A stretch of 64,000 nucleotides of DNA from Bedellia somnulentella (GCA_963576735.1 OY755186.1:16169970-16233969); one strand, 5' to 3'; positions 20,563 to 32,070 are shown, counted from the first letter of the stretch. Numbers and translations are program-made. The notes: a model not told the origin generated them from the letters alone.

Positions 20563-21039
20563 ATTACTTGGTTTCGTGTTGCTGTGGAATGTGATTCTTC
20601 TTGCACTTTCAGCGTTTCTATGTAGTGCGCGTCATTGTGTACTGACAGCGCGTCGCTACATTACTCCCCCTCCAACAGGAAATTTTGACTCCATATCTTC
20701 GTGCCAGTGTGTGTATGCTCGACGGCCATGTGTGCCGGAACCTCAATGCTGACTCCAACAGCCACGGTGTGGGTGCCCCGTTGCGTGTCCCATTGCTGCC
20801 GTGCTGCGAGTCGTGTCTCTTGAGCCGTGGATTCGAAGCGCTTTGTCTGCAGTCCTTTGATATCCTTTTGCTGCTCGTACTTGTCTGGCCAATCCAAATG
20901 ACTCCTTGTGCTTAGAAGGACGCCATCGTGTTCTGTAGTCGATTACTTGGTTTCGTGTTGCTGTGGAATGTAATTCTTCTTGCACAGTCAGCGTTTCTAT
21001 GTAGTGCGCGTCATTGTGTACTGACAGCGCGTCGCTTCA
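20563..21039 (-). mobile_element. Small LTR-retrotransposon remnant
   Basis: Two direct repeats of about 97 bp (20563-20660 and 20942-21039, offset 379, a few mismatches; core TTCTATGTAGTGCGCGTCAT) enclose about 281 bp. On the - strand the internal part ends in a polypurine tract, GGAGGGGGAGTAA (20661-20673), directly before the downstream repeat, which begins TGTAGCGACG. That is the LTR-element order: LTR, internal, PPT, LTR. The internal segment is GC-richer than its surroundings and has a short frame ending at the PPT, with no protease, RT or integrase. I read it as a deleted or non-autonomous LTR element with short LTRs; the superfamily is unclear. Confidence 0.55.
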
Positions 21040-21324
21040 TTCATTATATTTAAATTAAAATACAAGAGTGCTTATTTGATAGTTATAATTTTATGTTATT
21101 ATTATACAATGGAACAGAAAATGATTGTTTCAAAACACGATCAAAACATTATCTTCTTAAATAAAAGTACAAACGGCAGTCTATCCTTAAGGATTTAAAT
21201 TACTTAGTGATTTATATTCAGCTATACTGTGTTGTTTGGTAAAGAAAAGAACTGACCAATTTTTCGCGAATGTCGACCTTTTAAGGCCACTAAGGGTTTC
21301 TAGGTTTTATAAGTGTATAAACGC

Positions 21325-21456
21325 CAACACCAACCATCTTTCATTTTACCATATTTTCCCTTTTCAACTTCCAAATGAGGTTAAAAATTGCTAATTATCG
21401 GTCTCTGGGTACTCCTTTCCGGATTTTATAACCGTGAGTATATGTATGTATATCTG
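21325..21456 (+). repeat. R1 3' half
   Basis: Begins at the CCAACCATCTTTCATTTTAC region and ends CCGTGAGTATATGTATG; the 5' half is missing. Confidence 0.75.
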
Positions 21457-21932
21457 ATGCTTGTCTGCAGTCTGTTTAATCATTTCATTCTACACCTCTA
21501 GCATTTCAACATTCAAAATGCATCTTATTCGCTCCGCAATTAGATATGATTCAAACTAAGCTCACGAGCGAGACATCACCGCTTCATACTCATATGTCTT
21601 CCGTTTTGAGCCCCTTGGTTCTAATTTGCTAAGTTCAACTGTGTGCAATTTCGTTGTATGCTATTTGTATTCATATGATTCATGTTATAATTCTGTGTTA
21701 AACCCTGGTTAGGTATACGGTTGCTCTACAAAAGAGAAATTTATTAACCTACTTGGAACCCTACCTAAAGAATACAGCGATTTTCAAAACGTTTTTGCAT
21801 TGCATAGCTTCATCATTATTGATTATATGTTTTGTATTTCTTAATAAATAAATAAATATCTACGGACATACATTACACACAGATCAAGTTAGCCCCAAAC
21901 TTTGTATGACTTAATTTAAAATATTATAATTT
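21457..21932. other. AT-rich DNA, nothing recognised
   Basis: The phrase CACACAGATCAAGTTAGCCC (21878-21897) also occurs at 11129-11148 and resembles one near 33405, so a further minor repeat family is likely. Confidence 0.4.
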
Positions 21933-22165
21933 GCCGTGTAGTGCCGGTTTAGAATGTCGCTACCCCTTCCTACCCACGGGTGTTGTAAGAGGCGACTAAA
22001 GGTATTGGGGCTTTTTATTGGATTTTTGGGCGATGCGGTTGGAGACCCATTACCAAAACCTTTAAATTTCACCATCTTTTTCCCACTCAACTTCTACCCT
22101 AATTCCTTAGCTGTGTCTACCCCTTCTAGGGAAATATAGCCGTGAGTATATGTATGTATGTATGT
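21933..22165 (+). repeat. R1 copy, subfamily B-like
   Basis: Has the CCCACGGGTGTTGTAAGAGG block of subfamily B and a deletion before AATTCCTTAGCTG. Confidence 0.8.
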
Positions 22166-22212
22166 ATTATAATACACATTTAAGACTAAGAAACAAATCA
22201 TTTTTGCTCATT

Positions 22213-22300
22213 ACATAAATGTTGCTCTTAGCGGGGATCGAACCCGCAACCTCTGGACCAAGAAAAGCTCCACTCCATCCACTCGGCTACGGACGTCGCC
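22213..22300 (-). repeat. S4: tRNA-headed repeat fragment
   Basis: Read on the - strand: GTAGCCGAGTGGATGGAG (A box of a class II-like tRNA), GGTTGCGGGTTCGATCCCCG (B box), then AGAGCAACATTTATGTAATG. The same tail phrase follows the tRNA-like heads at 35092 and 40562. Confidence 0.65.
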
Positions 22301-22910
22301 GAAATAAAACTTATGTTTCTAACTAACATAGGTAGCTGGAAATTTAAGAAATAAATATGACTTCCAGTGACATAAAAATATTAGTTATTTTATATTATTG
22401 TGTTATAAGTAAGGTATAACTTGGTAATTACTTGGATCATTAAACCATGGCACTTATGCTTAAAAATAATATTCATAGAAGTTAAATTGAAATGATTTCA
22501 GTCGTTATTTCATCCAGCCGCCAAAATTTTCCTTCTGAGTTTTCTTTAGAAAATAGAGCAAAAATATAAGATCTATTCGTATATTATATGAGTGAGAGCG
22601 TGAAACGCGAAAACAAATTCAGATTTAGCATAAAATTCATAATGGATTCCAGTCAAACGGTAAATGTAACCGACTGTTACGCTCTCATGATTTATTCATG
22701 AGCTTGTTTTAGTGGACGAAATTCAGGAACCGAATTTAGTTTACGGATAAACTACAATTAAATTTATTGATATGGCGCTGGTGACAATTTTTGTTTGCTT
22801 AATTGACTCTCGTAATTGGCTATTTGTTTATCAATTTACTCTGCATGTTGAAATTGTAATTGAAAGTTTAATTAAATCTCTATCAAATACATATTTTAAT
22901 TTAACAGGTA
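22301..22910. other. AT-rich DNA, nothing recognised
   Basis: TGAGAGCGTGA and TTACGCTCTCATGA near 22590-22690 form a weak inverted pair about 90 bases apart. It is too imperfect to call an element. Confidence 0.45.
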
Positions 22911-22924
22911 TTACTAGTTATTTT

Positions 22925-23290
22925 AACGACGTGATAGCTCAATGGGTAGAACACCGGTTAACGTGCAAGCGACTAGTGTTCAAATCCCGGGTCGGGCCTA
23001 CACCAATTTGTCTTTTCTAAAGACATATGTGTGGTGAATTTATCATGGTTGTTAACGGTGAGGGAAAACATCGTGAGGAAACCCACATGACTGAGTTGTA
23101 CTTAGTCATGTGATAGTGTATTCGTACAAAACGGCGATAGGCCTGTCCCCTATCACGTGAGTACACTGTCCATGCAAAACGTGGGTAGTCTGAACACCAG
23201 GTGACAAAGTCACGTGATGTTCAGAAGTATTAGTACCTCTGCCAACCCCTTTGGGGATATTCGGCGTGAACGTGAACGTTTATGTTTATG
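22925..23290 (+). repeat. S2 copy with 14-bp target duplication
   Basis: Full-length S2, from the tRNA-like head (GTGATAGCTCAATGGGTAGA) to its TTTATG tail. It is flanked by TTACTAGTTATTTT at 22911-22924 and 23291-23304. This is direct evidence of retrotransposition and gives the best full-length example. Confidence 0.92.
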
Positions 23291-23365
23291 TTACTAGTTA
23301 TTTTGATAACTGTCACAATTCTAACGATCTTTTCAAGATTAATCTGATATGTTTTTTTATATTAT

Positions 23366-23603
23366 ATACATACTTACATATACTCTCGTTATCACGGACA
23401 TAAATCTAAAAATGGGAAGGCCAGCGCTCTTGAGCTAGAAACTCCACAGCCACATTTTGAAGTTGATAAGGAAGATGGTAGAAATAATAAGTATCATTGG
23501 TGATGGGTTTCCAAAGCCCAAGCATCGCCCAAAAACCACTTAAAAACAGCCCTATACCCTCAGTTGCCTTACAACACCCGTGGGTAGGAAGGGGCAGCGA
23601 CAT
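23366..23603 (-). repeat. R1 copy, subfamily B
   Basis: Full length; a (GAAT)n simple repeat of about 35 bases follows at 23604-23638. Confidence 0.8.
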
Positions 23604-23802
23604 ATGAATGAATGAATGAATGAAATGAATGAAATAATATTTATTTGCATGGCACATGGAATTAGATCTTAAAGGTAATTTTAGTACATGTTCCGTCAAG
23701 ACACTTGACATACAAATCTATAATTAATTATGTTTTTTTTTATTAAACACACACACATTATTAAAATCTATACCTGATCAATTTAACTTATAAAATACTA
23801 GC

Positions 23803-23890
23803 TTTTTGCCCGCGACTACGTCCGCGTGGACAACATTTTTTGCATCCAGTTTACATCCAAACTACCAAGACACTATCTCAACTTCTTGTT
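23803..23890 (+). repeat. Fragment of a widespread RTE-associated repeat
   Basis: CTAGCTTTTTGCCCGCGACT followed by ACGTCCGCGTGGAC is a phrase I associate with abundant RTE-type repeats of Lepidoptera. A second copy lies inverted at 57504-57570. Confidence 0.5.
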
Positions 23891-23929
23891 TTTTATATTT
23901 ATATTCCCGCGGGCGATGCAAAGGATATA

Positions 23930-24068
23930 AAGAACATTGAGGCTTTTTAAGTGATTGTTGGGCGATGCAGTTGGAGACCCATCACTAAAATCCTTTATTT
24001 GACTACCTTTTCTCCATTCAACTTCCAAAAGTGGATAATGAATTACTATCTCCAAAGCTATGGCTACA
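23930..24068 (+). repeat. R1 internal fragment
   Basis: Core only (GAGGCTTTTTAAGTGATTG to AAGCTATGGCTAC); both ends are missing. Confidence 0.7.
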
Positions 24069-24287
24069 CTATACTACACTACACACTATATATATACTCA
24101 TGAATGATTGATGGATGGATAGTAACTATTGATTTTCGGATCTTTATTCGCGTGTTATAACATGGGTTTAGTTTTATAATAGTGGGTGAGTTTGTGGCAG
24201 AGATTGCTCGGGAATATGGGGAATGTCCGAGATTAATGATTTATACATGTTGCGATAGTTCTTGCTATTATTCTAAGCTAACACCCT

Positions 24288-24366
24288 TCCCAGTCCCTTG
24301 AGTTTTGATCCCGGGTCTCTCGAATGTTCATAGAGGTTAGATTTATCGCTACGCCACAGAGACGCT
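24288..24366 (-). repeat. S5: tRNA-headed repeat fragment
   Basis: Read on the - strand: GTCTCTGTGGCGTAGCGATA (A box) and AGACCCGGGATCAAAACTC (B-box region), like the + strand copy at 56533. Confidence 0.5.
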
Positions 24367-24659
24367 AACTTTGATGGAAAATTTTGAATACCCTTTATTT
24401 TCTAATAGTCTTACTATTGACAAACAATTAAATTTACTCCGGATCCCGCTGTATAATCCCGCATTTTTATACCCTACCGATGTCGAGCGCCAAAATCCAC
24501 AATTCAATAAAATGGTGAGTACAAAAAAAACCGAAAAAAAGTGAATAAAGATAAAACAGCAAGTTAGTAAATGGGTCGAAAAGTGCACCGAATAATTGAA
24601 TAAGCTACAAGTGACGCAAGATGTCATTCTACTTCTAACGTATCTTAAAAAAAAAACCG

Positions 24660-25105
24660 ATACCACGACGGTTTAAAAAACACCCAGCGCCATCTATTGC
24701 ATACCTCAAGAACTACGTCAAAACTTATACCAATTAGTAATTCGTTTATTTATAGCTATTTCAGATAAGATAAAATAAATTTTACGTCATCCCTCGGGAA
24801 TTCCTCATTTTCAAGTATACATTATCGTATCATTTAGCTTCTAAATTTACATGTTTATATTCGTTTGCAATATATGACCTTGTTTTATACGACTCACAGC
24901 GACATCTCCAATCCATCCAGCAATATTTAAACAATATTTTTGTTTTCCCTCGGGAATATCATTTTTTCCGGGATAAAAAGTACTCTATTATTTAATCTAG
25001 ACTTCTAACTATACGTCTGCAAAATTTCAAAGCAATCGGTTCAGTAGTTACGGCGTGAAAGCGGCACAAATAAACAAACTCACTTTCCGATTTATAATAT
25101 TAGTA
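24660..25105 (+). repeat. RTE-type LINE/SINE 3' end
   Basis: Noncoding. It ends CAAAGCAATCGGTTCAGTAG, GGCGTGAAAGCGGCACAAAT and CCGATTTATAATATTAGTAT, matching the conserved 3' end of RTE/BovB-type elements known in many insects (recalled, not searched). The upstream part carries two 'CCCTCGGGAAT' blocks, so two fragments may be fused. Confidence 0.6.
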
Positions 25106-25428
25106 TGGATGGAAATGTACTAAGGTACCCATGGTATGGAGTTAATGCTGTATTTGTTCCAACTATTTTGCCCATACGATATAGCGGGTATACAAATTTA
25201 TTTATTTTTTGCAAAGATAGTCCACATGAGCTTTCCAGTTACAGTGTCTATCTAGAATTACACCTAAGAATTTATGTTCTGTGGATTCACTTATGTATTT
25301 GTTGCGACTCGAGATATTTAATACTTGTGGTACATTTTTGTAATTTAAAAATTGTATAAATGTTAGTATTTTCTAAGATTTTCACGATTGCACATTATAA
25401 TTGAAACAACTATTGATTTTCGGATATT

Positions 25429-25731
25429 TTAATCGCGTGTTATTACATTATTTTTAAAAGCCCGACGTTTCGAAAACTTTTCAGTTATCATGGTCACGGG
25501 AAGACTTCCCGTGACCGTTGACTTTGATAGATTGACTTTAAGATTATTTGACTCGAGCCACGATACAACTTTGTCGACGGTATTATTTACCTCTTTCTCG
25601 GTATCGTTTCTTTCTGTTATAATAATGGAAATATCATCAGCAAAAAGTATACAGTTGTTTTCTGTTATTTTTGGGAGATGATTTATGTATAATAAAAACA
25701 GCAAAGGGCCAAGTACACTTCCCTGTGGCAC
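25429..25731 (-). pseudogene. LINE reverse transcriptase fragment
   Basis: 100 codons. Contains PQGSVLGPLLFLLYINHLP (motif B) and LFADDISII (motif C, FADD box), then NLKVNLSKS. The reading continues into a palindromic junction (25492-25516) and non-LINE sequence, so the C-terminus is lost. Confidence 0.8.
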
Positions 25732-25984
25732 TCCACACTTATTAACATCGAAAGTAGAACGATAAGATATTATTTCATTGTTATTGTTTCTCCCTTCAAT
25801 TGTCTATTTATAATATAAGATTCTAACCATTTCCAAGCAGGTCCTCTAATTCCGTATCTTTCACAACATGTAAGCAAATTCTTATGATCAGCAAAATCAA
25901 AGGCTTTAGTCATGTCAACTTTACCACTGCTTGCTTTTGTTGATCTATATTATCTGTTATTAATTTTACTAATTTGAATACTGC

Positions 25985-26105
25985 AAAACGTGGGTACCTT
26001 CTCTGGAAACTAGATGGCGCTTGCCATGTGAGTTCAGGAGTATTGGTACCTCTGCCAACCCCTTCGGGGATAAACGGCGTGAACGTTTATGTTATGTTAT
26101 GTTTA
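25985..26105 (+). repeat. S2 copy, 5' truncated, nested in a LINE
   Basis: Begins inside the S2 body (AAAACGTGGGTACC) and ends GTTTATGTTATGTT. Flanked by TGAATACTGC at 25975-25984 and 26106-26115. It splits the RT frame of the older LINE. The truncation with a target duplication is the signature of target-primed reverse transcription. Confidence 0.9.
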
Positions 26106-26261
26106 TGAATACTGCTAATGCTGTTGATTTATTCTTTTGAAAGCCGTATTGATGTTGGCTTATTATATTAAATGTTTCTAAAAAATTTACAAGTCTATTA
26201 TAAAAAGCTCTTTCAAATATTTTTGCAATAATACTTATAAGTGATATAGGCCGATACGACG

Positions 26262-27515
26262 TCATACACATATTTTCACCTTTTTTTTAAGTGGTTTTAC
26301 AAGTGAGATTTTTAACTTATCAGGAAAGGTACCACTTTCAAATGATAAATTAATTAAATAAGACAGTATCTTCCACAACTCATACCTACATTCCTTGAGT
26401 ATACTGGTGGGTAAATTATCATAACCAACAGCATTGGTTCTTTTTAAAGATGTTATTAATTTTATGGTCTCTGGTTCATCGCAAGGGTATAAATACATAG
26501 ATTCATTAGTATGTGAAACTGTATTAAGTTTATTATTTTGTATTGATGTATTTTTTGTATTTGTTATGTTGAGATAAAATTTATTGAATTCATTTGCAAT
26601 ATCTGCCGGATTATTAATATATTTTTCATTTATTTTAATTAATTCAATACTTTTCTTGGTAGTAGGCTTTTTATTTGTAAGTTTACTAACAATATCCCAT
26701 ACAGCTTTACATTTGTTTTTAGAGTTGTTTATATGTTTAATGCTATTAAGACGTAATGCTTCGGTTATTGTTTTCCGTAGGCATTTACTATATCTTTGTA
26801 ATTTATTTTTAATACTAGTTGACTTTGTCTTGTAGTATGCCTGTCGCATCCTTGACTTCATTCTGCATGACAATTTTAAACCCTTAGTTATCCAGTTTGA
26901 TTTATGCTTTCGATATTTAACAGGGATTTTAATTATTGGGAAACATAAGCCAAAAAATAACAATATTGTATCATGAAAAACATCGAAGGCTTCGTTGACA
27001 TTTCTTTTTAATAAAATTTCATTCCATGACATTGACTGTAGACATTCTTTAAATTTTGTTATATTTTCTTGGTAAAAAACTCTTTTAAATTTATAAGTTG
27101 TTTTATTTTTACCGACTAACTTATTTTCATGTATTGGTACCGTAAGTATTTGACCAGTGTTGTGGTCCGAAATATTTAATTCAAAAATTTCACTCTTTGT
27201 TCCCTCAATATTGGAAGCAAAAATATCTAAGCATGAGTTTAGACAAGTAGGTTTATCGATCTTAATCTTTAAATTAAAATTATGCAGAATATTAATGAAC
27301 TCGATTGTGTCTTTGCAACTTTTATTCATAATATTTATTTTAAAATCTCCTACGATAATTAATTCTCTGTGATTGTTAATAACCAATTTATGTAGCAAAA
27401 GTTCTAGTTTTTGGAAGAAAATATTTATTGCTGATTTTGGTGTTCGGTATATACATACAACTACATATTTATCATTAAACTCAATCCCACAACATTCAAA
27501 TACTTCTTCGCTCAC
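26262..27515 (-). pseudogene. LINE endonuclease and RT N-terminal region
   Basis: 417 open codons; the nominal first codon is GTG inside a longer domain, not a start. Landmarks: VVVCIYRTP, IIVGDFKINI (GDF of the endonuclease), LNISDHNTG (SDH box), then KTTYKFKR. The connector follows, then RT motif-1 residues (SLKRTNAVGYDNLP, KISLVKPLKKK). The frame is lost before motif A. The upstream endonuclease start (IDIICLTETCI) is in another frame at 27566-27766. Confidence 0.8.
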
Positions 27516-27779
27516 AATCTTATCAGGGATAATTAGTGGAATTTATTCAAAATTATCCTTATCCATTATACATACCCCCCGCGGCTTACATCCGCACGAC
27601 CGAACCACGTTGCAAGTTTATATCCTTCTAAAAAATAATTGTCAACATCAGTTGACTTTATGCAAGTTTCGGTTAAGCAAATAATATCAATATGAATATT
27701 TTTGTCAATGAATATTGCCAGGTTAATTTCCAACATGTCGCCATAAGCCAACACTATCCGGCACAACTTCGATCCGAGA

Positions 27780-28236
27780 TTGTATCAACTCTTCTTCTTC
27801 TTAAAGTGCCGCTCCATCACTGGAGGTTGGCAATCAGCTCTTTGCAACGCTCTCTGTTCATGCATGTTCTGAACAATTCTTCCACGGTTTTTAAGCCGGT
27901 CCATTCTTTGTTGTTGCACAACCATGACATCTTCCTTCTTTCTGGCCTTCTTTTTCCTTCTATTTTTCCCATCATTATGGTGTGTAGTAGCGTGTAGCGT
28001 TCGTGCCGCAAAACGTGTCCCAAGTAAGAGACTTTGCGCTGCTTGATGGTATTCACGAGTTTGACCTTTTTACGTATCCGCCTGAGGACTTCGACGTTAG
28101 TGACTTTATCCGTCCAGCTAATACGGAGCATCCGTCTGTAGCACCACATCTCAAATGCTTCGAGTCTCTTTCTCAGGTCCTCTTTAATGGTCCATGATTC
28201 ACATCCATACAGAACTGCAAAATGATTAATGCACAA
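27780..28236 (-). pseudogene. RTE-type reverse transcriptase C-terminal fragment
   Basis: 139 codons with the pattern LYGCESWTIKEDLRKRLEAF, MWCYRRMLRISWTDKVTNVE, YLGHVLRHERY and RCKELIANLQ. This is the C-terminal region of RTE-clade endonuclease-reverse transcriptases common in insect genomes. The RT core and endonuclease are absent. The 3' sequence ends in AAGAAGAAGAAG at 27789-27800, near the junction with the other LINE. Confidence 0.8.
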
Positions 28237-28252
28237 GAGTTAGGTTGATGTA

Positions 28253-28424
28253 CATACATACATCATACATATACTTACGTCTATAAATCCCTGGAAAAGA
28301 TGGCAAAGCAAAGGTTTTTGGTGATGAGTCTCCAACCGCATCGCCCAAAAATCCCTTAAAAGCCCCTATGCCGGAAGAAATGGGGTAGTGCTATTCTAAG
28401 CCGACACTACACAGCATAGTTGGT
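28253..28424 (-). repeat. R1 copy with internal deletion
   Basis: The tail and stem are followed directly by the GATGGCAAAGCAAAGG region. The GTTAGTCGCCTCTTACGTAC block is also missing. Confidence 0.75.
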
Positions 28425-28761
28425 ATGTAAGTTATGATTATTGGCATTCAATCATCACATAAAAAATACACATCATATTTAATTTACTTTAGTTTAAAAG
28501 GCCCTTTTATGTGTCAATAGTGTATTTGACCTGTATGTGGTTTCCCAGTTCAATTATTGCGGTGTTGCTAAGTCTAAGGTAAACATATTCACGTTACAGC
28601 ACTCAAAGCAGTTCCCATAACAAAGTGAAAGCCTAGATTGGTCTGATTGTGGGAATATTGAATCGACATGACTGTAAAGCCTCAAGCCAGTGGTGTATTA
28701 AACATTAATAAATTGACATGCAATTTGTAGGCTGCTCTTTGTTTTCATATATAATATTCAC
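28425..28761. other. AT-rich DNA, nothing recognised
   Basis: No supported feature. Confidence 0.5.
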
Positions 28762-29003
28762 ATACATACATACATATACTCACGGCTGTAAACACCTAGA
28801 AGGGGTAGCCAGAGCTAAGGAATTAGAAATTCCTCAGCCACTTTTGGAAGTTAAGTGGGGAAAAGATGGTAATAATGAATTTTTTTGGTGATGGGTCTCC
28901 AACCACATCGCCCAAAAATCCCTTGAAAAGCCCTTATACCCTCAGTTGCCTCTTAACTTAGTAGAAATGGGGTAGTGTTATTCTAAGCCAACACTACACA
29001 GCA
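28762..29003 (-). repeat. R1 copy, near full length
   Basis: Short deletion in the GTACACCCACCGG block; otherwise standard. Confidence 0.85.
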
Positions 29004-29106
29004 ATTCATTATATTGATTTGTATTCTTGTTTATCTGTAATGAATAGGATCTGAAACCATTCAAAAGTAAAAAAGCTTACATCAATAAAGCTTGCAGCTT
29101 TCAGAC

Positions 29107-29355
29107 ACATACATACTTACATACACTTTCGGCTGTCAATCCCTCGAAAGGATAGCCAGAGCTTCGGACTACGGAAATCTTCACCTACTTTTGGAAGTCA
29201 TGTAGGGATAAGAATGTAAAAGAATGAATTTGGGTGATAGGTCTCCTACCGAATCGCCAAAAATTCCTTTGTAAGGCCCCAATACCCTTCACCTCTTATG
29301 TCAACCGAAGGAAGAAATGGGGTAGTGCTATTCTAAGACAATACTATGCAGCTTA
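29107..29355 (-). repeat. R1 copy, diverged
   Basis: Full length with many substitutions, including the 3' module (CCCTCGAAAGGATAGCC). Confidence 0.75.
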
Positions 29356-29379
29356 CCACTATACTACACAATCAAAGTA

Positions 29380-29758
29380 ATAACATAACATAACATAACA
29401 TTAAAATACACACACCGAATATCCCCGAAGGGGTTGGCAGAGGTACTAATACTTCTGAACAACACTTGACTTTGTCATCTGGTGTTCAGAGTACCCACGT
29501 TTTGCATGGACAGTGTACTCACGTGATAGGGGCAGGCCCATCGCCGTTTTTGTACGAATACACTGTCACATGACTAAGCACAACTCAGCCATGTGGGTTT
29601 CCTCACGATGTTTACCCTCACCGTTAACAACCATGATAAATTAACCACACATATGTCTTTAGAAAAGACAAATTGGTGAAGGCCCGACCCAGGATTTGAA
29701 CACTAGTCGTTTGCATGACAACCGAGTGTTCTACCCACTGGGCTATCACGGTTGCTAC
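29380..29758 (-). repeat. S2 copy, full length, with target duplication
   Basis: Three AACAT repeats form the tail at the left; the tRNA head lies at the right. TCAAAGTA flanks it at 29372-29379 and 29759-29766. Confidence 0.9.
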
Positions 29759-29766
29759 TCAAAGTA

Positions 29767-30121
29767 TCGAAGTATTCGTTGATATTTGGTAATGAAACAG
29801 GATGCCCTTTGGCTATTCATTTTGTTGTTTCTCAAATAATTACTAGAACGTTGTTAAAATATTCCATAAAACGCAGCGAGATGGAAATAAAGGCCTGTGC
29901 AGTATTTATAACTGAAATTGTGTTTATATTGGCAACTCGCCAAGGAAATTTCAATTTAAATTCAACATACACAACTTCTTTGGCGTGTTGTCTGAAAGTT
30001 GCGCGACTAAAAACCAAATAAGCTGAGCCACTTCTGTTTCAGAAAACTTACGCCAAACTTGATATAGTTTGTGTTATATATAGGTTTACATTAGATCATT
30101 AAATTATTTTTTTATTCGAGG
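29767..30121. other. Nothing recognised
   Basis: Overlapping frames of 60-90 codons on both strands show no known domain. Confidence 0.4.
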
Positions 30122-30330
30122 TCAGCTTAGCAAGAGCCTTAGAGCTAAATACTTCTTAACCACATTTGGAAGTTGATAAGGGACAAGATGGTAGAAATAA
30201 AGTATCGTTGGCAATAGGTCTCCAACTGCATTGTTCAAAAACCACTTTAAAAAGCCCCATACCCTTACTCGCCTCTTACGGCACCCGTGGGTAGCAAGGG
30301 GTAGTGACATTCTAAGCAGGCACTATAAGG
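30122..30330 (-). repeat. R1 copy, subfamily B, tail lost
   Basis: Core and 5' end are present; the (ATGT)n tail is missing at the left. Confidence 0.8.
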
Positions 30331-30648
30331 CACTTAATTTTTTTACGTTGTTTACCATTTAAGCGTTTTTTCTAAGGCACTTTTAAATACATAAACCGTT
30401 TCAAATGCAAAACATGCATTCACAAATTAAAATTACCCTACAGTTATTTTTTCAGTCATAATATATGCTAAATTGATGAAGTTTTAACTTTGAGAGCAAT
30501 CATATGGCAAGGTGTTCTTAATCATGTGTCATTTGTTTCGTACAAAACGATGAAAGGCTTGTGTACACTATCCAAACAAAACCTGGGGAAGGTACACTGA
30601 ACACCGAGTAAGAAGATTTGAAAACCAGGTGACAAAAATTTCACCAGC

Positions 30649-30786
30649 AGGGCAAGCACGAGCCGTGTTTAAACTAGTTATCGCGTGGGATAAAGTAGCC
30701 ATCTCTTATGCACTTACTTAGTATCGTATACTGCCATCTCATTCTAACCGTTATCGTGTCGATAAAGTAGCGGTCGTGCTTGCTCT
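30649..30786. mobile_element. Possible short MITE
   Basis: AGGGCAAGCACGAGCCG (30649-30665) and CGGTCGTGCTTGCTCT (30771-30786) are near-inverted, and a TTATCG...GATAAAGTAGC phrase occurs inside both halves. The ends are imperfect and no target duplication is clear. Confidence 0.35.
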
Positions 30787-30804
30787 CCTCAAGTTGAGAC
30801 GTAT

Positions 30805-31075
30805 TAGATACCGTGATAACTCAGTGGATAGAACACCGTTTATCATGCAGACGATAAAGGATCAAATGCCGGGTTGGGCCTACACCAAATTGTCTTTTCT
30901 AAAGTAATGTGACAGTGTATGAGTACAAAACGCCAATAGGCATGAACCTCGTGAGAATACTATCTAAGCATAACGTTGGTACTTTGAACAACAGGTGTCA
31001 ATGTCATGTGATGTTCAGAAATATAAGTACCTCTGCCAACCCGTCTGGGGATATACCGCGTGAAAATTTGAGTTT
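30805..31075 (+). repeat. S2 copy with deletions
   Basis: The tRNA-like head (CCGTGATAACTCAGTGGATA) and 3' stem (CCAACCCGTCTGGGGATATA) are present; about 100 bases of the body are missing. Confidence 0.75.
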
Positions 31076-31465
31076 AAGTAGTTTATATATTAAAAGAGCC
31101 GTATGCTCAATTAAAAGCAAAAACCGATGACTTTTAGCCAAAGGCTATTGTTTGATATTATTTATTTATGAACCCAATATTACTTAATATTTTATTCAAC
31201 AACAAACAATCTGAAACTCAAAAACACAGTTGAAAGTACAACGAACTTCATCTACTATTTAAATTAAGTTGACTTTATAGTGTTGTTTTGTCTGCACTGT
31301 TTCATTTAGATAAACAGAAAGTCAGTTTGGTAACATTTGCCGCGAAGGCGAAGTCAAGTATGGTTTCATAATTATTCTGCTGTCAGAACAATCTTTGTTT
31401 TGGTACCGTAATAATTGTTATTGTTTTATTATGTTAAGCAAAATATTCACACATTAATTTAACAC
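31076..31465. other. AT-rich DNA, nothing recognised
   Basis: No supported feature. Confidence 0.5.
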
Positions 31466-31675
31466 AACTGTGATAGGTCAGTGGGTAGAACACCGCTACC
31501 GTGCACACGATGAGGGTTCAACTTCCGGATCGTGCCTACACCAATTTGTCTTTTCTAAAATCATATGTGTGGTTAATATATCATAGTTGTTAACGGTGAG
31601 GAAAAACGTCGTGAGGAAACCCACATGGCTAAGTTGTACTTTGTCATGTGATAGTGTATTCGTACAAAATATCGC
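31466..31675 (+). repeat. S2 copy, 3' half missing
   Basis: tRNA-like head and 5' body only; it stops after GTATTCGTACAAAA. Confidence 0.75.
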
Positions 31676-31815
31676 CGTTTGTATTGAAGTAAAGATAGTA
31701 TTGGAATAGCATAGCACAAAACCGTCTATTTTCAATAGGTGTCGGATAAAGCAAATAATACAGGGATTCTAATAGTATATTTGTTACGTAAGGTAACATT
31801 TATAAGGTTTTTTGT

Positions 31816-32070
31816 GCCGTGTAGTGTCGGCTTAGAATAACACTACCCCATTTCTACCCGTGGGTGATCGTAAGAGGCGACTAAGGGTATAGGGGCTTTT
31901 TAAGTGATTTTTCGGCGATGTGGTTGGAGACCCGTCACCAAAAACCTTTATTATTACCATCTTTTCCCAATCAACTTCCAAAAGTGGCTGAGGAATTTTT
32001 CATTCCAAAGCTCTGGCTACCCCGTTAAGGGATTTATAGCCGTGAGTATATATATGAGTATATGTATGTT
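31816..32070 (+). repeat. R1 copy, near full length
   Basis: Mixed subfamily features (CTACCCGTGGGTGATCG). The stem reads CCCGTTAAGGG. Confidence 0.85.

Larger units (their letters stand above)
25400..27779 (-). mobile_element. Broken endonuclease-RT LINE with a nested S2
   Basis: On the - strand, endonuclease pieces (27766 to ~26800) lead into the start of the RT (to 26262), motif A near 25900 (DMTKAFDFADH) and motifs B/C (25731-25429). Frames shift several times and stops interrupt near 27565 and 26260. An S2 copy splits the RT at 25985-26105. The 3' end beyond 25500 merges with a different repeat (TTTCGAAACGTCGGGC, also TATTGATTTTCGGAT) that recurs at 24124-24172. It differs in sequence from the intact LINE at 4912 and is probably a jockey/CR1-group element. 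Confidence 0.75.

Noticed and set aside
20685..20985. Overlapping frames of 76-80 residues on both strands
   Set aside because: GC-rich LTR-element remnant; overlapping open frames arise from base composition.
23604..23638. CRISPR-like or tandem array
   Set aside because: It is a plain (GAAT)n microsatellite next to an R1 tail.
29752..30021. 89-residue frame beside an S2 copy as a host exon
   Set aside because: No splice signals, no domain, and an equally long frame on the opposite strand.
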